From JAGORM01 sp964406795 (lineage in GTDB: Bacteria > Patescibacteriota > Microgenomatia > Levybacterales > GWA1-39-11): a stretch of DNA of 64,000 bases. Position numbers and translations under genes: made by a program. The DNA lies in assembly GCA_964406795.1 (NCBI GenBank), contig CAYOTA010000008.1, positions 4,325 to 68,324 of the forward strand, given 5' to 3'. This document shows positions 15,375 to 23,453 of the stretch, piece after piece (the stretch's first letter is position 1; every line of letters begins with the position of its first letter). A model generated the notes under the pieces. The model saw nothing but the letters and a program-made list of their open reading frames with translations, ran no database searches and was not told where the DNA came from.

Positions 15375-16376
15375 ATGGTGACAATTTTAACTGGCGGATT
15401 TTATGGTGATGAAGGAAAAGGCAAGATTGTAGGGTATCTTGCAGTCACTGATAAGCCCGCACTTGTTGTAAGATCCGGTTCAGGTCCTCAGGCGGGTCAC
15501 ACCGTTACCCCAACTATAAAAGTCACACAAGTTCCTTCAGGACTGGTTAACCGTACAGTTAGACTCCTTATTGGTCGTGGTACATTAGTTTCGCCTGAAA
15601 TATTTCTCAAGGAAGTTAAGGAAAATAAACTAGAGGGAAGGATTTTTATGGATAGCGGTTGCACTATTATAGAACGCAAACATATAGAGGCTGAAAAAGA
15701 GCTTGTTAAACGCGTGGGATCAGTTGGGACTGGAGTAGGTCCTGCCAGGGCAGATCGCGTTATGCGGCGCGCAAAATTAGCCCGCGATATACCTGCACTC
15801 AAAAAATATATTACAAATGTTTCAAAAGAGGTTAATGATGCAATCTCAAAAAACAAAAAAGTTTTAGTTGAAGGTGTTCAGGGATATGGGCTGTCTCTTC
15901 TTGACTCCAAGTATTATCCCTACGTTACGTCCCAGGACACAACAGCGTCTCAGTTTGCTGCAGATACTGGGGTAGGTCCGCGCACAATAGAAAATGTAAT
16001 TGTTGTATTTAAAGCATATTTGTCACGCGTAGGAGAGGATCCTGCATTTAAAGAGTGGAGTGCTGCTAAAGCCAAAAGACTAGGGATAACGGAACACGGA
16101 AGTGTTTCCGGGAGAGTGCGTAAATTGGGGGATTTTAGTGTTGAGATGGCAACCGACTCTATAATTGCGAATTCCGGAAATGTGTTTGCGCTAACCTGTC
16201 TTGATAGGCTTTTTCCAGGAAATGAAAATGTTACTGATTTTAAAAAATTAACCCCAGAGGCCAAAACATTTATCAAAGATTTAGAAAAAAAATTAAAAAG
16301 TAACACAAAATACTTTACTAAATTCCATCTTATATCCACGGGTCCAGACATTATGGACGTAATTGATTTGAGATAA
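15375..16376 (+). CDS. purA: Adenylosuccinate synthetase
   Basis: A 333-residue enzyme from ATG 15375. GTP-loop GDEGKGK (11-17) with catalytic Asp12 and His42 in AGHTV; the longer frame upstream reads through the promoter and was rejected. It makes adenylosuccinate from IMP, aspartate and GTP, the first step from IMP to AMP. It is about 90 residues shorter than the E. coli enzyme, as in archaeal and some reduced bacterial forms, and has GGFYGDEGKGK instead of the usual QWGDEGKGK. The leader has a candidate attenuator. Confidence 0.9.
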   Translation: MVTILTGGFYGDEGKGKIVGYLAVTDKPALVVRSGSGPQAGHTVTPTIKVTQVPSGLVNRTVRLLIGRGTLVSPEIFLKEVKENKLEGRIFMDSGCTIIERKHIEAEKELVKRVGSVGTGVGPARADRVMRRAKLARDIPALKKYITNVSKEVNDAISKNKKVLVEGVQGYGLSLLDSKYYPYVTSQDTTASQFAADTGVGPRTIENVIVVFKAYLSRVGEDPAFKEWSAAKAKRLGITEHGSVSGRVRKLGDFSVEMATDSIIANSGNVFALTCLDRLFPGNENVTDFKKLTPEAKTFIKDLEKKLKSNTKYFTKFHLISTGPDIMDVIDLR

Positions 16377-16395
16377 AACCCCACCGTGTTATAAT
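16368..16395 (+). promoter_or_regulatory. Promoter of the acyltransferase-like gene
   Basis: TTGAGA, 16 bp, TATAAT preceded by TGT (extended -10); the ATG is 6 nt past it, so the transcript is leaderless. Confidence 0.75.
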
Positions 16396-16401
16396 CCCAC
16401 C

Positions 16402-17385
16402 ATGGGAAAAATTGAAGGAATCAGAGTGCCTTTTCAGTACTATTGGGCTTCAGCTCAGTATCCATCGCATAATCGACATGTTTTAGAAAAATTAAAAAAT
16501 GAGCAGGCTGTGTCAAAAAATTTGGGGCATGCTGAAAGCTTAATGGAGATAAAAGATCCTCAAGGACATATTGATAGTTTTACAAAACATATGCAAGGAG
16601 ATAATTCGGTCGGAATTGTAATTGCAAACCATGATCAACATGTAAATATTGCAGCCTTTTTAAAAACTCTTAAAAGAGTAAACCAAACATCACAGAAAGA
16701 CTTACACCATCATTTAATCGTTACGTTGTCCCTTATTAATGGAGACCAAGGAGTTGACTTGCAAAGATTTGCTCTTGGAATGATTCCGATACTTGAAGAA
16801 AACAACATGAAAATGTCAGGCATTATGAGAAAGAAAGATGAGAAAGAATTCTACCAACCTTTCAATAAAGACGCCAAGAAAACACAGGTCGATCTAATTC
16901 AAGATACAAATGCTGCTTTAAGAAATATGATGCATTTACGAAGAAGTTTTCTAAAGGGGGAAATTATTTGGTTTTTCCCGGCAGGAACTACCACAGAAGG
17001 AACCATAAACCCTGATACTGGGCAGGATGTTGGCATGGACGATGTAGAAAATGAATCTCTTGCGGGTTTTATGACTGCCGCGCAAAAAAGAGGAAAGGAC
17101 ATGAAGGTTTTATCGTTAAGCTTGAATGGTTGTAATTTAATTGTACCTGCCAGAGAAACAAAGGCAACAGATCTTGCGCGTGAAACTGTAAAGTTTAATA
17201 TGACATGGGGAAAAGTGTCTGGTAAGCCATTTCACATTGCAGAAATTATACCAGGAGAAATATACGGGCCGAATGATTTAATAAACGAAGGTGTTAGTTT
17301 AGAAAATGGCCAACAGGTGAATACAGCTGCCCTTGAACGAATCGCAATAAATGTAGAACCTAGAAGGCGTGGGAAATTTGCCTAA
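16402..17385 (+). CDS. PlsC/GPAT-like acyltransferase homologue (divergent)
   Basis: A 327-residue protein. GIVIANHDQHVNIAAF (71-86) resembles acyltransferase motif I (NHX4D), but the Asp is Asn82. FFPAGTTTEG (191-200) resembles motif III (FPEGTR). Those motifs transfer an acyl group from ACP or CoA to glycerol phosphate or lysophosphatidate at the membrane. The divergence means the activity is uncertain. It is transcribed alone and ends just before the convergent tRNA-Leu. Confidence 0.5.
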   Translation: MGKIEGIRVPFQYYWASAQYPSHNRHVLEKLKNEQAVSKNLGHAESLMEIKDPQGHIDSFTKHMQGDNSVGIVIANHDQHVNIAAFLKTLKRVNQTSQKDLHHHLIVTLSLINGDQGVDLQRFALGMIPILEENNMKMSGIMRKKDEKEFYQPFNKDAKKTQVDLIQDTNAALRNMMHLRRSFLKGEIIWFFPAGTTTEGTINPDTGQDVGMDDVENESLAGFMTAAQKRGKDMKVLSLSLNGCNLIVPARETKATDLARETVKFNMTWGKVSGKPFHIAEIIPGEIYGPNDLINEGVSLENGQQVNTAALERIAINVEPRRRGKFA

Positions 17386-17392
17386 GCTATAT

Positions 17393-17478
17393 TGGTGGGC
17401 AAGGAGGGACTTGAACCCTCATAGCATTGCTGCCAAAGGTTTTTGAGACCTTCGCGTATACCATTCCGCCACTTGCCC
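17393..17478 (-). tRNA. tRNA-Leu(CAA), CCA encoded
   Basis: An 86-nt minus-strand tRNA. Acceptor GGGCAAG/CTTGCCC, anticodon stem AAGGT/ACCTT with loop CTCAAAA (anticodon CAA), long variable arm, T arm GAGGG-TTCAAGT-CCCTC, discriminator A and an encoded CCA at 17395-17393. Its first 21 nt are present a second time upstream (17735-17820), and the only good promoter facing it is 366 bp away at 17844-17872. Confidence 0.95.
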
Positions 17479-17487
17479 AAATATTTA

Positions 17488-17736
17488 TTACTTACTAAAC
17501 AAATTACTTTTCATCCATCTACGTCCTGCAGACGATTTAAAATACTTTTCTTTCACTATAGATTCTTTTTCTGTTATAAATGCTTCTGAATATATAACTT
17601 TCCAAGGTTTATATCTTTTAGTATATTTACTATTTCCATTATTATGTTCTATAAGTCTATTTTCTATATCCTTAGTATGTCCAACGTATGTTTTAGTTCC
17701 CAAAAAGTTCAATAAAATATATGTAATATATTTCAT
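17488..17736 (-). CDS. GIY-YIG endonuclease domain protein inserted at tRNA-Leu
   Basis: An 82-residue single GIY-YIG domain: KYITYILL (GIY-equivalent), TYVGHTKDIENRL (YIG-equivalent plus conserved Arg), and a terminal helix with the conserved Glu (KESIVKEKYFK). The start ATG at 17736 borrows its AT from a copied tRNA D-loop (GGTAT followed by G). The gene lies exactly between a broken copy of the tRNA-Leu 5' half and the intact tRNA-Leu. That is the layout of a selfish nuclease that cut the tRNA gene and rebuilt it. The longer frame upstream is made of the 24/41-bp repeats and was dropped. Confidence 0.88.
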   Translation of the reverse strand: MKYITYILLNFLGTKTYVGHTKDIENRLIEHNNGNSKYTKRYKPWKVIYSEAFITEKESIVKEKYFKSSAGRRWMKSNLFSK

Positions 17737-17820
17737 ACCATTCCGTCCGCCTAGGCTCGACGAGACTGGTCCGCCTAGGCTCGACGAGTCAAACACCTAG
17801 TCGAGACTGGCCACTTGCCC
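17735..17820 (-). pseudogene. Remnant 5' fragment of tRNA-Leu, interrupted by a 65-bp repeat insert
   Basis: Minus strand: GGGCAAGTGGC (17820-17810) and GGAATGGTAT (17744-17735) together equal the first 21 nt of the intact tRNA-Leu at 17478-17458. A 65-bp insert separates the two halves. The fragment stands at the expected distance from the tRNA promoter, so this is probably the original gene position. Confidence 0.8.
17745..17809. repeat. Two imperfect direct repeats inside the tRNA remnant
   Basis: Unit 1 (17745-17768) and unit 2 (17769-17809) both begin GTCCGCCTAGGCTCGACGAG and end ACTG. Unit 2 carries 17 extra bases. It contains CCTAGG and is more GC-rich than the surroundings. Confidence 0.85.
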
Positions 17821-17824
17821 GCGT

Positions 17825-17853
17825 TTGATTTCGACTTCTTTGTATTATATACT
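17825..17853 (+). promoter_or_regulatory. Promoter of the M1 aminopeptidase gene
   Basis: TTGATT, 17 bp, TATACT; the ATG is 9 nt past the -10. It overlaps the divergent tRNA promoter. Confidence 0.75.
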
Positions 17854-17872
17854 GTGTTGGCTATGACGGCAA
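17844..17872 (-). promoter_or_regulatory. Original promoter of tRNA-Leu
   Basis: Minus strand: TTGCCG, 17 bp, TATAAT. The tRNA remnant begins 23 nt past the -10, a normal spacing for a tRNA gene, whereas the intact tRNA begins about 365 nt past it. Its -10 overlaps the aminopeptidase -10. Confidence 0.7.
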
Positions 17873-20430
17873 GAAAAAAAGCTACAAAATCAGTGCGACT
17901 TTCTCCTCACATAGAGCCCCTTCGTTATAAAATTTATTTAGAACCTGACCTGGAAAGCTTCACATTTGTAGGTACAGAGGAAATAGAGATAAAAATTTCA
18001 GAGTCAACCAAACTTATTAAGCTTCATGCAGCAGAACTTCAAATCTCTGAGGTTTCCGTTATGCAAGGAAAAGTTTCTCAAAATGCCTCTATTAAGTTTT
18101 TAGAAAAGGAAGAAGAAGTAGATTTTGTATTCAAGTCGCCACTAAAAGAGGGTAAGGCAACTTTAAAAATTTCATTTACTGGAATATTAAATGACAAAAT
18201 GCGCGGATTTTACAGAAGTAAATATACTCATGAAGGAAAAGAATATCACATGGGGGTGACTCAGTTTGAAAGTACAGATGCACGTCGTGCATTTCCTTGT
18301 TTTGATGAGCCATCGCAAAAAGCAGTATTTGAAGTTACCCTAAAAATTCCTGAAGACAGAACTGCGATTTCTAACATGTTAGAAGAAGAGGTAACAGAAC
18401 ACAAAGATGGATATAAAATAATTAGATTTTCAGAAAGTCCCAGAATGTCATCATATCTTTTAGCATTTATTATAGGGCATTTTGAATTTATAGAAGACAA
18501 AACGAGAGACGGGGTTGTCGTGCGGGTTTTTGTAACTCCAGGTAAAAAAAATCAGGCAGAATTTGCGCTGTCAGTGGCCGTTAAAACACTTGAATTTTAC
18601 ACAGATTATTTCAAGATAAAATATCCGCTTCCCTCCATGGATTTGGTTGCCATTCCGGATTTTGCAGCAGGAGCCATGGAAAACTGGGGAGCTGTAACGT
18701 ATCGGGAAACAGCACTGTTAGTTGATCCGGAAAATTCCTCCACACATAATAAGCAGTGGGTCGCATTGGTAATTGCGCATGAGTTAGCACATCAGTGGTT
18801 TGGAAATTTAGTCACCATGGAGTGGTGGACTCATTTGTGGCTTAACGAAGGGTTTGCATCATACATGGAATATGTTGCAGTAAATCATATGTTTCCTGAA
18901 TGGAATATATGGACGCAGTTTGTATATATGGACCATGCCAGAGCACTAGAACTTGATGGGCTCAAAAACACACACGCTATTGAAGTAGAAGTAAACCACC
19001 CGGCAGAGATATCGGAAATATTTGATGAAGTATCATATTCCAAAGGAGCATCTGTTATCAGAATGTTAGCGGAATATTTAGGTTACTACCAATTTAGAGA
19101 CGGTCTGCGATTTTATCTTAAAAAGCATTCATATAAAAATGCTGAAACAGGGGAGTTGTGGGAGGCATTAGAACATGCATCTAAAAAAGATGTCGCAAGT
19201 ATTATGAAGAATTGGACAGGGGAGCCGGGATATCCGTTACTTAACGTTGAGAAAAAAGGCTCAGTTGTAACTATTTCACAAAAAAAGTTTTTCTCAAGCA
19301 TTTTTTCACAGAAAACAATTGACACAACCCAATGGATGGTTCCAGTAAGTGTTATGTCAAATTCAGGAAATCAGGAATTTTTACTGGACCGCAAATCACA
19401 AAAAATAAATGTGCCGCACGGGTGGGTTAAACTGAATAAAGATGAGACTTCTTTTGCACGCGTAAAATATGATGAAAATTTACTGCAACTTTTAAAAACA
19501 CCTATAGAAAAAAAATCAGAAGCACTTTCTGAGCAGGACAGGTTTGGAATAATTAGAGATGCATTTGTATTATCAGAAGCTGAATTTTTGTCAGCGGATC
19601 AGGCATTAAACTTAGTTACTTCTTATAAAAATAATACCAGCTATATTTCTTGGGCAGAGATTGCAAGCGACATGGGAAAGATTAAAAATCTTTTGTTTGG
19701 TGAAAAAATATATAATGATTTTGAAAATTTTATAGTTGAATTATTTACAAAAATTGGTGATACAGTTGGCTGGGAAAAAAAGAAAAATGAGGATCATTCA
19801 ATTACGCTTTTGAGAAGTATAGTGCTTGGGGTTTTGGCACGTAATAAAGATAAAAAAACTGTTGAAAAAGCATTGGACTTATTTAAGAAAGATAAAGCAG
19901 GTAGTATAAAACTTGATTCAGACCTGAGAAGTATGGTGTATGTAGTGGCAGCAGAAAATGGTAGTGAAAAAGAATACACATATTTTATGAAGCGTTACAA
20001 AGAAGAGGTATTTCAGGAAGAAAAAGATAGAATTTTGCGAGCGCTTTGTGCATTTAAAGATAAAGTAATTTTGCAAAAAGTGCTAGATTTTGCATTTACA
20101 GATCAAGTAAAAGCGCAAGACTCATTTAAAGTTGTCACATTTATTGCCGGAAATCCTCACGGGCGGGACTTGGCTTGGAAAAAGGTGAAGAAGGAGTGGG
20201 GGAGTATTGAGAAAAAATTTGGTGGCGGTCATTTGTTTACCAGATTTGTAAAACCATTTGCTGTGTTTACAAATACTATTGATGCAAAAGCACTGGAGAC
20301 ATTTTTCAAAAAACAAAATTCTCAGGGACTTGATAGAACTATCCAGCAAGTGCTGGAGCAAATTAAAAGTAATGCCGAGTGGAAAAAACGTGATTTAAAA
20401 AAGATAGAAAAATTCCTCAAAACTCGCTAA
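17863..20430 (+). CDS. M1 family zinc aminopeptidase (PepN/puromycin-sensitive type)
   Basis: An 855-residue protein from ATG 17863. Exopeptidase motif GAMEN at 270-274, zinc motif H306-E-L-A-H310 with the third ligand Glu329 (WLNEGFAS). An N-terminal beta domain and a long C-terminal ERAP1-like helical domain complete the usual M1 layout. It removes N-terminal residues from peptides and is probably cytoplasmic, since no signal peptide is present. Supplying amino acids from peptides would suit an organism with few biosynthetic genes, which is inference. Confidence 0.95.
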   Translation: MTARKKATKSVRLSPHIEPLRYKIYLEPDLESFTFVGTEEIEIKISESTKLIKLHAAELQISEVSVMQGKVSQNASIKFLEKEEEVDFVFKSPLKEGKATLKISFTGILNDKMRGFYRSKYTHEGKEYHMGVTQFESTDARRAFPCFDEPSQKAVFEVTLKIPEDRTAISNMLEEEVTEHKDGYKIIRFSESPRMSSYLLAFIIGHFEFIEDKTRDGVVVRVFVTPGKKNQAEFALSVAVKTLEFYTDYFKIKYPLPSMDLVAIPDFAAGAMENWGAVTYRETALLVDPENSSTHNKQWVALVIAHELAHQWFGNLVTMEWWTHLWLNEGFASYMEYVAVNHMFPEWNIWTQFVYMDHARALELDGLKNTHAIEVEVNHPAEISEIFDEVSYSKGASVIRMLAEYLGYYQFRDGLRFYLKKHSYKNAETGELWEALEHASKKDVASIMKNWTGEPGYPLLNVEKKGSVVTISQKKFFSSIFSQKTIDTTQWMVPVSVMSNSGNQEFLLDRKSQKINVPHGWVKLNKDETSFARVKYDENLLQLLKTPIEKKSEALSEQDRFGIIRDAFVLSEAEFLSADQALNLVTSYKNNTSYISWAEIASDMGKIKNLLFGEKIYNDFENFIVELFTKIGDTVGWEKKKNEDHSITLLRSIVLGVLARNKDKKTVEKALDLFKKDKAGSIKLDSDLRSMVYVVAAENGSEKEYTYFMKRYKEEVFQEEKDRILRALCAFKDKVILQKVLDFAFTDQVKAQDSFKVVTFIAGNPHGRDLAWKKVKKEWGSIEKKFGGGHLFTRFVKPFAVFTNTIDAKALETFFKKQNSQGLDRTIQQVLEQIKSNAEWKKRDLKKIEKFLKTR

Positions 20431-20436
20431 TTCTGA

Positions 20437-20442
20437 TATACT
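20437..20442 (+). promoter_or_regulatory. Extended -10 promoter of the APH-like kinase gene
   Basis: TGA-TATACT ending 6 nt before a GTG start; no convincing -35. Confidence 0.5.
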
Positions 20443-20448
20443 TCCTTT

Positions 20449-21363
20449 GTGCCTACACTAAAAACCAAAATTGATGAGAAAGAAGTACTCTTATTTCTTC
20501 AAAAAAATATTGACCCTCAGATTACTTCTCTGGAATTCTTAAAGGGCGGGGAAATGTCTCAAGCATTTAGTTATGCAAGTAGTGAAAAAGATTATGTAAT
20601 CAGACTTTATAAAAATGATGAAGCTTTTAAAAAAGATAAGTTTGCCTATGATAATTACTCTTCCGTTAAACTTTCCATCCCAAAAGTGTACGAGATAGGC
20701 AAATTTTCAGAGACGTTGTATTACTGTATCTCAAGCCTCATAAAAGGCACAATTCTAGATCTATTAAGCTTTGAGCTACAAGGTAAAATGATAGATAAGG
20801 AGTTAGATATTATGCACGCAATACATAACACAAAAGTTGTAGGTAATGGATACGGGTGGTGGGATGAGAATGGGAACGGAACATATACCAGTTGGAATAA
20901 CTATATTTTGCATAAAAAAGATGAAATTTATTCAAATTGGGAAATGTTATATAAAAATTCATTTTTAGAAAAAGAAATGATAGACATAATTTATCAGGAA
21001 ATAAATAAGCTAGTAGCATTTCTACCGGAAAATAGGTATTTAGTTCACGCAGATCTTGGGTGGAGCAATGAGATTTCTGATAACACAAATATTACGGGAG
21101 TATTTGATTGGGGCAATTCTGTGTATGGGGACTTTTTATATGATGTTTCATTTAAACATTTCTGGTCATCCGACTCACAGTTTTTGCAAAGATATTTAGA
21201 CTCTTTAGATAAAAACGAATTTAATTTAAAGCATGTAGAAGAGAGAACTAGATGCTACCTGTTGCATATCGGACTTGGTGTATTAGGATTTTTTGCTGAA
21301 TCCGGTCAGAAAGATAAGTACGACAAAAATAAAAAAAGAATTGAAGGTCTTCTTTCAATTTAA
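20449..21363 (+). CDS. APH/choline kinase-family small-molecule phosphotransferase
   Basis: A 304-residue protein with GTG start 6 nt after an extended -10. Kinase-like fold: an N-lobe with YVIRLYKND, Brenner motif His200-x-Asp202-x4-Asn207 (LVHADLGWSNE) and metal-binding Asp220 in GVFDWGNSVYGD. The family phosphorylates hydroxyls of small molecules such as aminoglycosides, choline and homoserine. The substrate is not predictable, and resistance should not be assumed. It is followed by a hairpin and a solo REP. Confidence 0.8.
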   Translation: MPTLKTKIDEKEVLLFLQKNIDPQITSLEFLKGGEMSQAFSYASSEKDYVIRLYKNDEAFKKDKFAYDNYSSVKLSIPKVYEIGKFSETLYYCISSLIKGTILDLLSFELQGKMIDKELDIMHAIHNTKVVGNGYGWWDENGNGTYTSWNNYILHKKDEIYSNWEMLYKNSFLEKEMIDIIYQEINKLVAFLPENRYLVHADLGWSNEISDNTNITGVFDWGNSVYGDFLYDVSFKHFWSSDSQFLQRYLDSLDKNEFNLKHVEERTRCYLLHIGLGVLGFFAESGQKDKYDKNKKRIEGLLSI

Positions 21364-21392
21364 CCTCAGAACAATCCGTTCTCCCGAGGTTA
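21362..21392. repeat. Hairpin after the APH-like gene
   Basis: AACCTC pairs with GAGGTT and AGAAC with GTTCT in a compound stem with a small loop. It immediately follows the stop and precedes the solo REP. There is no T-tract, so it is a poor intrinsic terminator. Confidence 0.5.
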
Positions 21393-21395
21393 AGC

Positions 21396-21434
21396 TACAA
21401 ATCAACCCCCGAGGTTGCATAGCTACGCAACCTA
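21396..21434. repeat. Solo REP element, family A
   Basis: Matches 39 bases of the REP units at 9146 and 9892 with four differences; the palindrome core 21413-21432 has one mismatch. There is no transposase nearby, so it is a dispersed copy about 11.5 kb from the RAYT. Confidence 0.85.
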
Positions 21435-21496
21435 AGGTTACATGTTAATTCTGAAGATGGTAAGAACATTTGTACTAGAATACTAGCTTCAATACG

Positions 21497-21505
21497 TGAT
21501 ATAAT
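21497..21505 (+). promoter_or_regulatory. Extended -10 promoter of efp
   Basis: TGA-TATAAT with the ATG 8 nt further; the -35 is weak. Confidence 0.6.
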
Positions 21506-21513
21506 TATTACTT

Positions 21514-22065
21514 ATGGTAGTGCAAGATTTAAAAGCCGGTGCCACATGGGAAGAAGAAGGAAATTTGTTTCGTGTTATTACTTACGAACACGTTAAAATG
21601 GGACGTGGATCTGCCACAATAAAAGTTAAGGCCAGAAATGTGCGTACAGGTGCCGTAATTGAAAAAGGCTTTACAAATGGTGCTCAGGTTAATGCAGTTA
21701 ATTTAGATAAAAGAGAATACCAATTTCTTTATAAAGACTCAGAGTCAGCAAATTTCATGAACCCTATAACCTTTGAGCAAGTTATAGCACCATTAGATGT
21801 ATTAGACGGACATCAATATTTGCAAGATGGAAAAAATGTTACCTTAGAATTTTATGGAGATGAAGTACTGGGAGTAGTGCTTCCACCTAAAATAACACTA
21901 AGTGTTTTAGAAACGGACCCTGGAGTTAAAGGAAACAGTGCTTCAAATATGTATAAAGACGCAACACTTGAAAACGGTACTAAAACACGTGTTCCGTTAT
22001 TTATTAATATAGGGGACTTAGTAATAATTGACACTCGGGATGGTAGCTATACGAAGCGAGCGTAG
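21514..22065 (+). CDS. efp: Translation elongation factor P
   Basis: A 183-residue three-domain EF-P that relieves ribosome stalling at proline runs. Domain I has EHVKMGRGSAT, domain II begins near residue 65, and domain III is the C-terminal OB fold. The loop-tip residue that is the modified Lys34 in E. coli is Arg31 here. Proteins with Arg at this point are rhamnosylated by EarP in some Proteobacteria, but no earP or epmA is visible. Leaderless start. Confidence 0.96.
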   Translation: MVVQDLKAGATWEEEGNLFRVITYEHVKMGRGSATIKVKARNVRTGAVIEKGFTNGAQVNAVNLDKREYQFLYKDSESANFMNPITFEQVIAPLDVLDGHQYLQDGKNVTLEFYGDEVLGVVLPPKITLSVLETDPGVKGNSASNMYKDATLENGTKTRVPLFINIGDLVIIDTRDGSYTKRA

Positions 22066-22099
22066 CATGCTTACCCTTTCTTCTTCCCCAGTTCTAGGG

Positions 22100-22105
22100 T
22101 ATTAT
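22100..22105 (+). promoter_or_regulatory. Possible -10 box of the MFS-Lgt-like-RluA operon
   Basis: TATTAT ending 10 nt before the ATG; no clear -35. Confidence 0.4.
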
Positions 22106-22115
22106 AAGTATACCT

Positions 22116-23453
22116 ATGAAAAGATTTTTTGTTAAAATTTCAGCTCACGATTTTACTGTTTTACTTCTTGATAGATCTTACGTATATTTTCTTTTATCCG
22201 TTGTTTTTTCACAGGTCGCATTCAATATGATGAATGTAGTTTTAATTTTTTTAGTCTTTAATCTTACTTCTTCCAATTTTTTAGTTTCCATGATTCTCTT
22301 TATCTCTTTGTTGCCTCAGGTTTTTTTAAGTTTTATTGGAGGAGTTATAGCGGATTCCAAAAACAAAAAAAGTATACTAGTCTTAGGGAATATTGGACGA
22401 GCGTTTGTAGTTTTTCTGCTTATTTTCTTTAATTCAACCGTTGCACTCGTATACATATTTGCGTTACTTGTGTCCGTTGTAACACAGTTTTATATTCCAG
22501 CCGAAACTCCCATAATTCCAAAACTTGTTTCAGATAAATTGCTTATTGCAGCAAATTCCTTATTTGGCTTAGCACTATTCGGTTCTATACTCATAGGGTA
22601 CGTTATAGCAGGCCCGGTATATGCCGCGTTAGGAAATTCATATGTCTTTATTGTTTTGGCTGTATTGTTTGGACTTGCTGGTCTTTTTGCAAATTTTATC
22701 CCAAATTATGCACTTAATCATACTATATCTAATATGCCAAAGAAAAAAGTAAAAGCACAAGTAGAAGAATCTCTTAAATCAGACTTTATTGGAACATACA
22801 AACTGTTGCTTGAAACAAAGGGTGTTGCACCTTCCTTTGTGTTGTTGATAGTGTCTCAAGTTGTAATTATGGTTTTGGCAATTATTGTACCAGGGTATGC
22901 AAACGATATTCTTAAAATAAATGTTGAAAACGTGTCTCTTTTGTTATTTGCTCCTGCTGCAGTTGGTATGATATTGGCTGCACTTTGTATCGGCAGTTTT
23001 TTCAAGAATGCAAATCGGGATATGCTCATGAATATTGGACTTATTTTATCAGGAGCAGTACTTTTGTCTCTACCATTCATTTCGTCGCGAGGACTTATAA
23101 ATAGTATTACATTTTATAATTCTTTTGTTCCGTCGTTCATTTCAGTAAATCAATTATTTATTGTATCTGCATTGTCTTTTTTTGCAGGAATAGGCAATGC
23201 ACTTATCTTTATACCTGCACAAACTACAATTCAGGAAAAAATTCCTGAAAACTTCAGAAGTAAAATATACGGTCTTTTATTTGCATTAATTGGTCTATTC
23301 TCATTATTACCAATTGCGCTAGTTGGTGGACTTGCAGATAGTATTGGGGTTAATACTGTGCTAGTTATTATTGGTTGCCTTATATTTTTTGGAGGATGTA
23401 TTTATGTAATTTCGTTAAAACTTATGCAAATTTATTTTAAACCTTCTATATGA
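22116..23453 (+). CDS. Major facilitator superfamily transporter
   Basis: A 445-residue membrane protein with about 12 hydrophobic segments. The loop after helix 2 (GGVIADSKNKKSILV) matches the MFS G-x3-D-R/K motif. The N-terminal pattern (FSQVAFNMMNVVLIFLVFNL) fits the drug/siderophore-exporter branch. It probably exports a small molecule with proton exchange; the substrate is unknown. First of three genes linked by 4-bp ATGA overlaps. Confidence 0.85.
   Translation: MKRFFVKISAHDFTVLLLDRSYVYFLLSVVFSQVAFNMMNVVLIFLVFNLTSSNFLVSMILFISLLPQVFLSFIGGVIADSKNKKSILVLGNIGRAFVVFLLIFFNSTVALVYIFALLVSVVTQFYIPAETPIIPKLVSDKLLIAANSLFGLALFGSILIGYVIAGPVYAALGNSYVFIVLAVLFGLAGLFANFIPNYALNHTISNMPKKKVKAQVEESLKSDFIGTYKLLLETKGVAPSFVLLIVSQVVIMVLAIIVPGYANDILKINVENVSLLLFAPAAVGMILAALCIGSFFKNANRDMLMNIGLILSGAVLLSLPFISSRGLINSITFYNSFVPSFISVNQLFIVSALSFFAGIGNALIFIPAQTTIQEKIPENFRSKIYGLLFALIGLFSLLPIALVGGLADSIGVNTVLVIIGCLIFFGGCIYVISLKLMQIYFKPSI

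Noticed and set aside
20449..21363. Antibiotic resistance gene
   Set aside because: The protein has an APH fold, but this family is broad and nothing in the sequence or context points to an antibiotic substrate.
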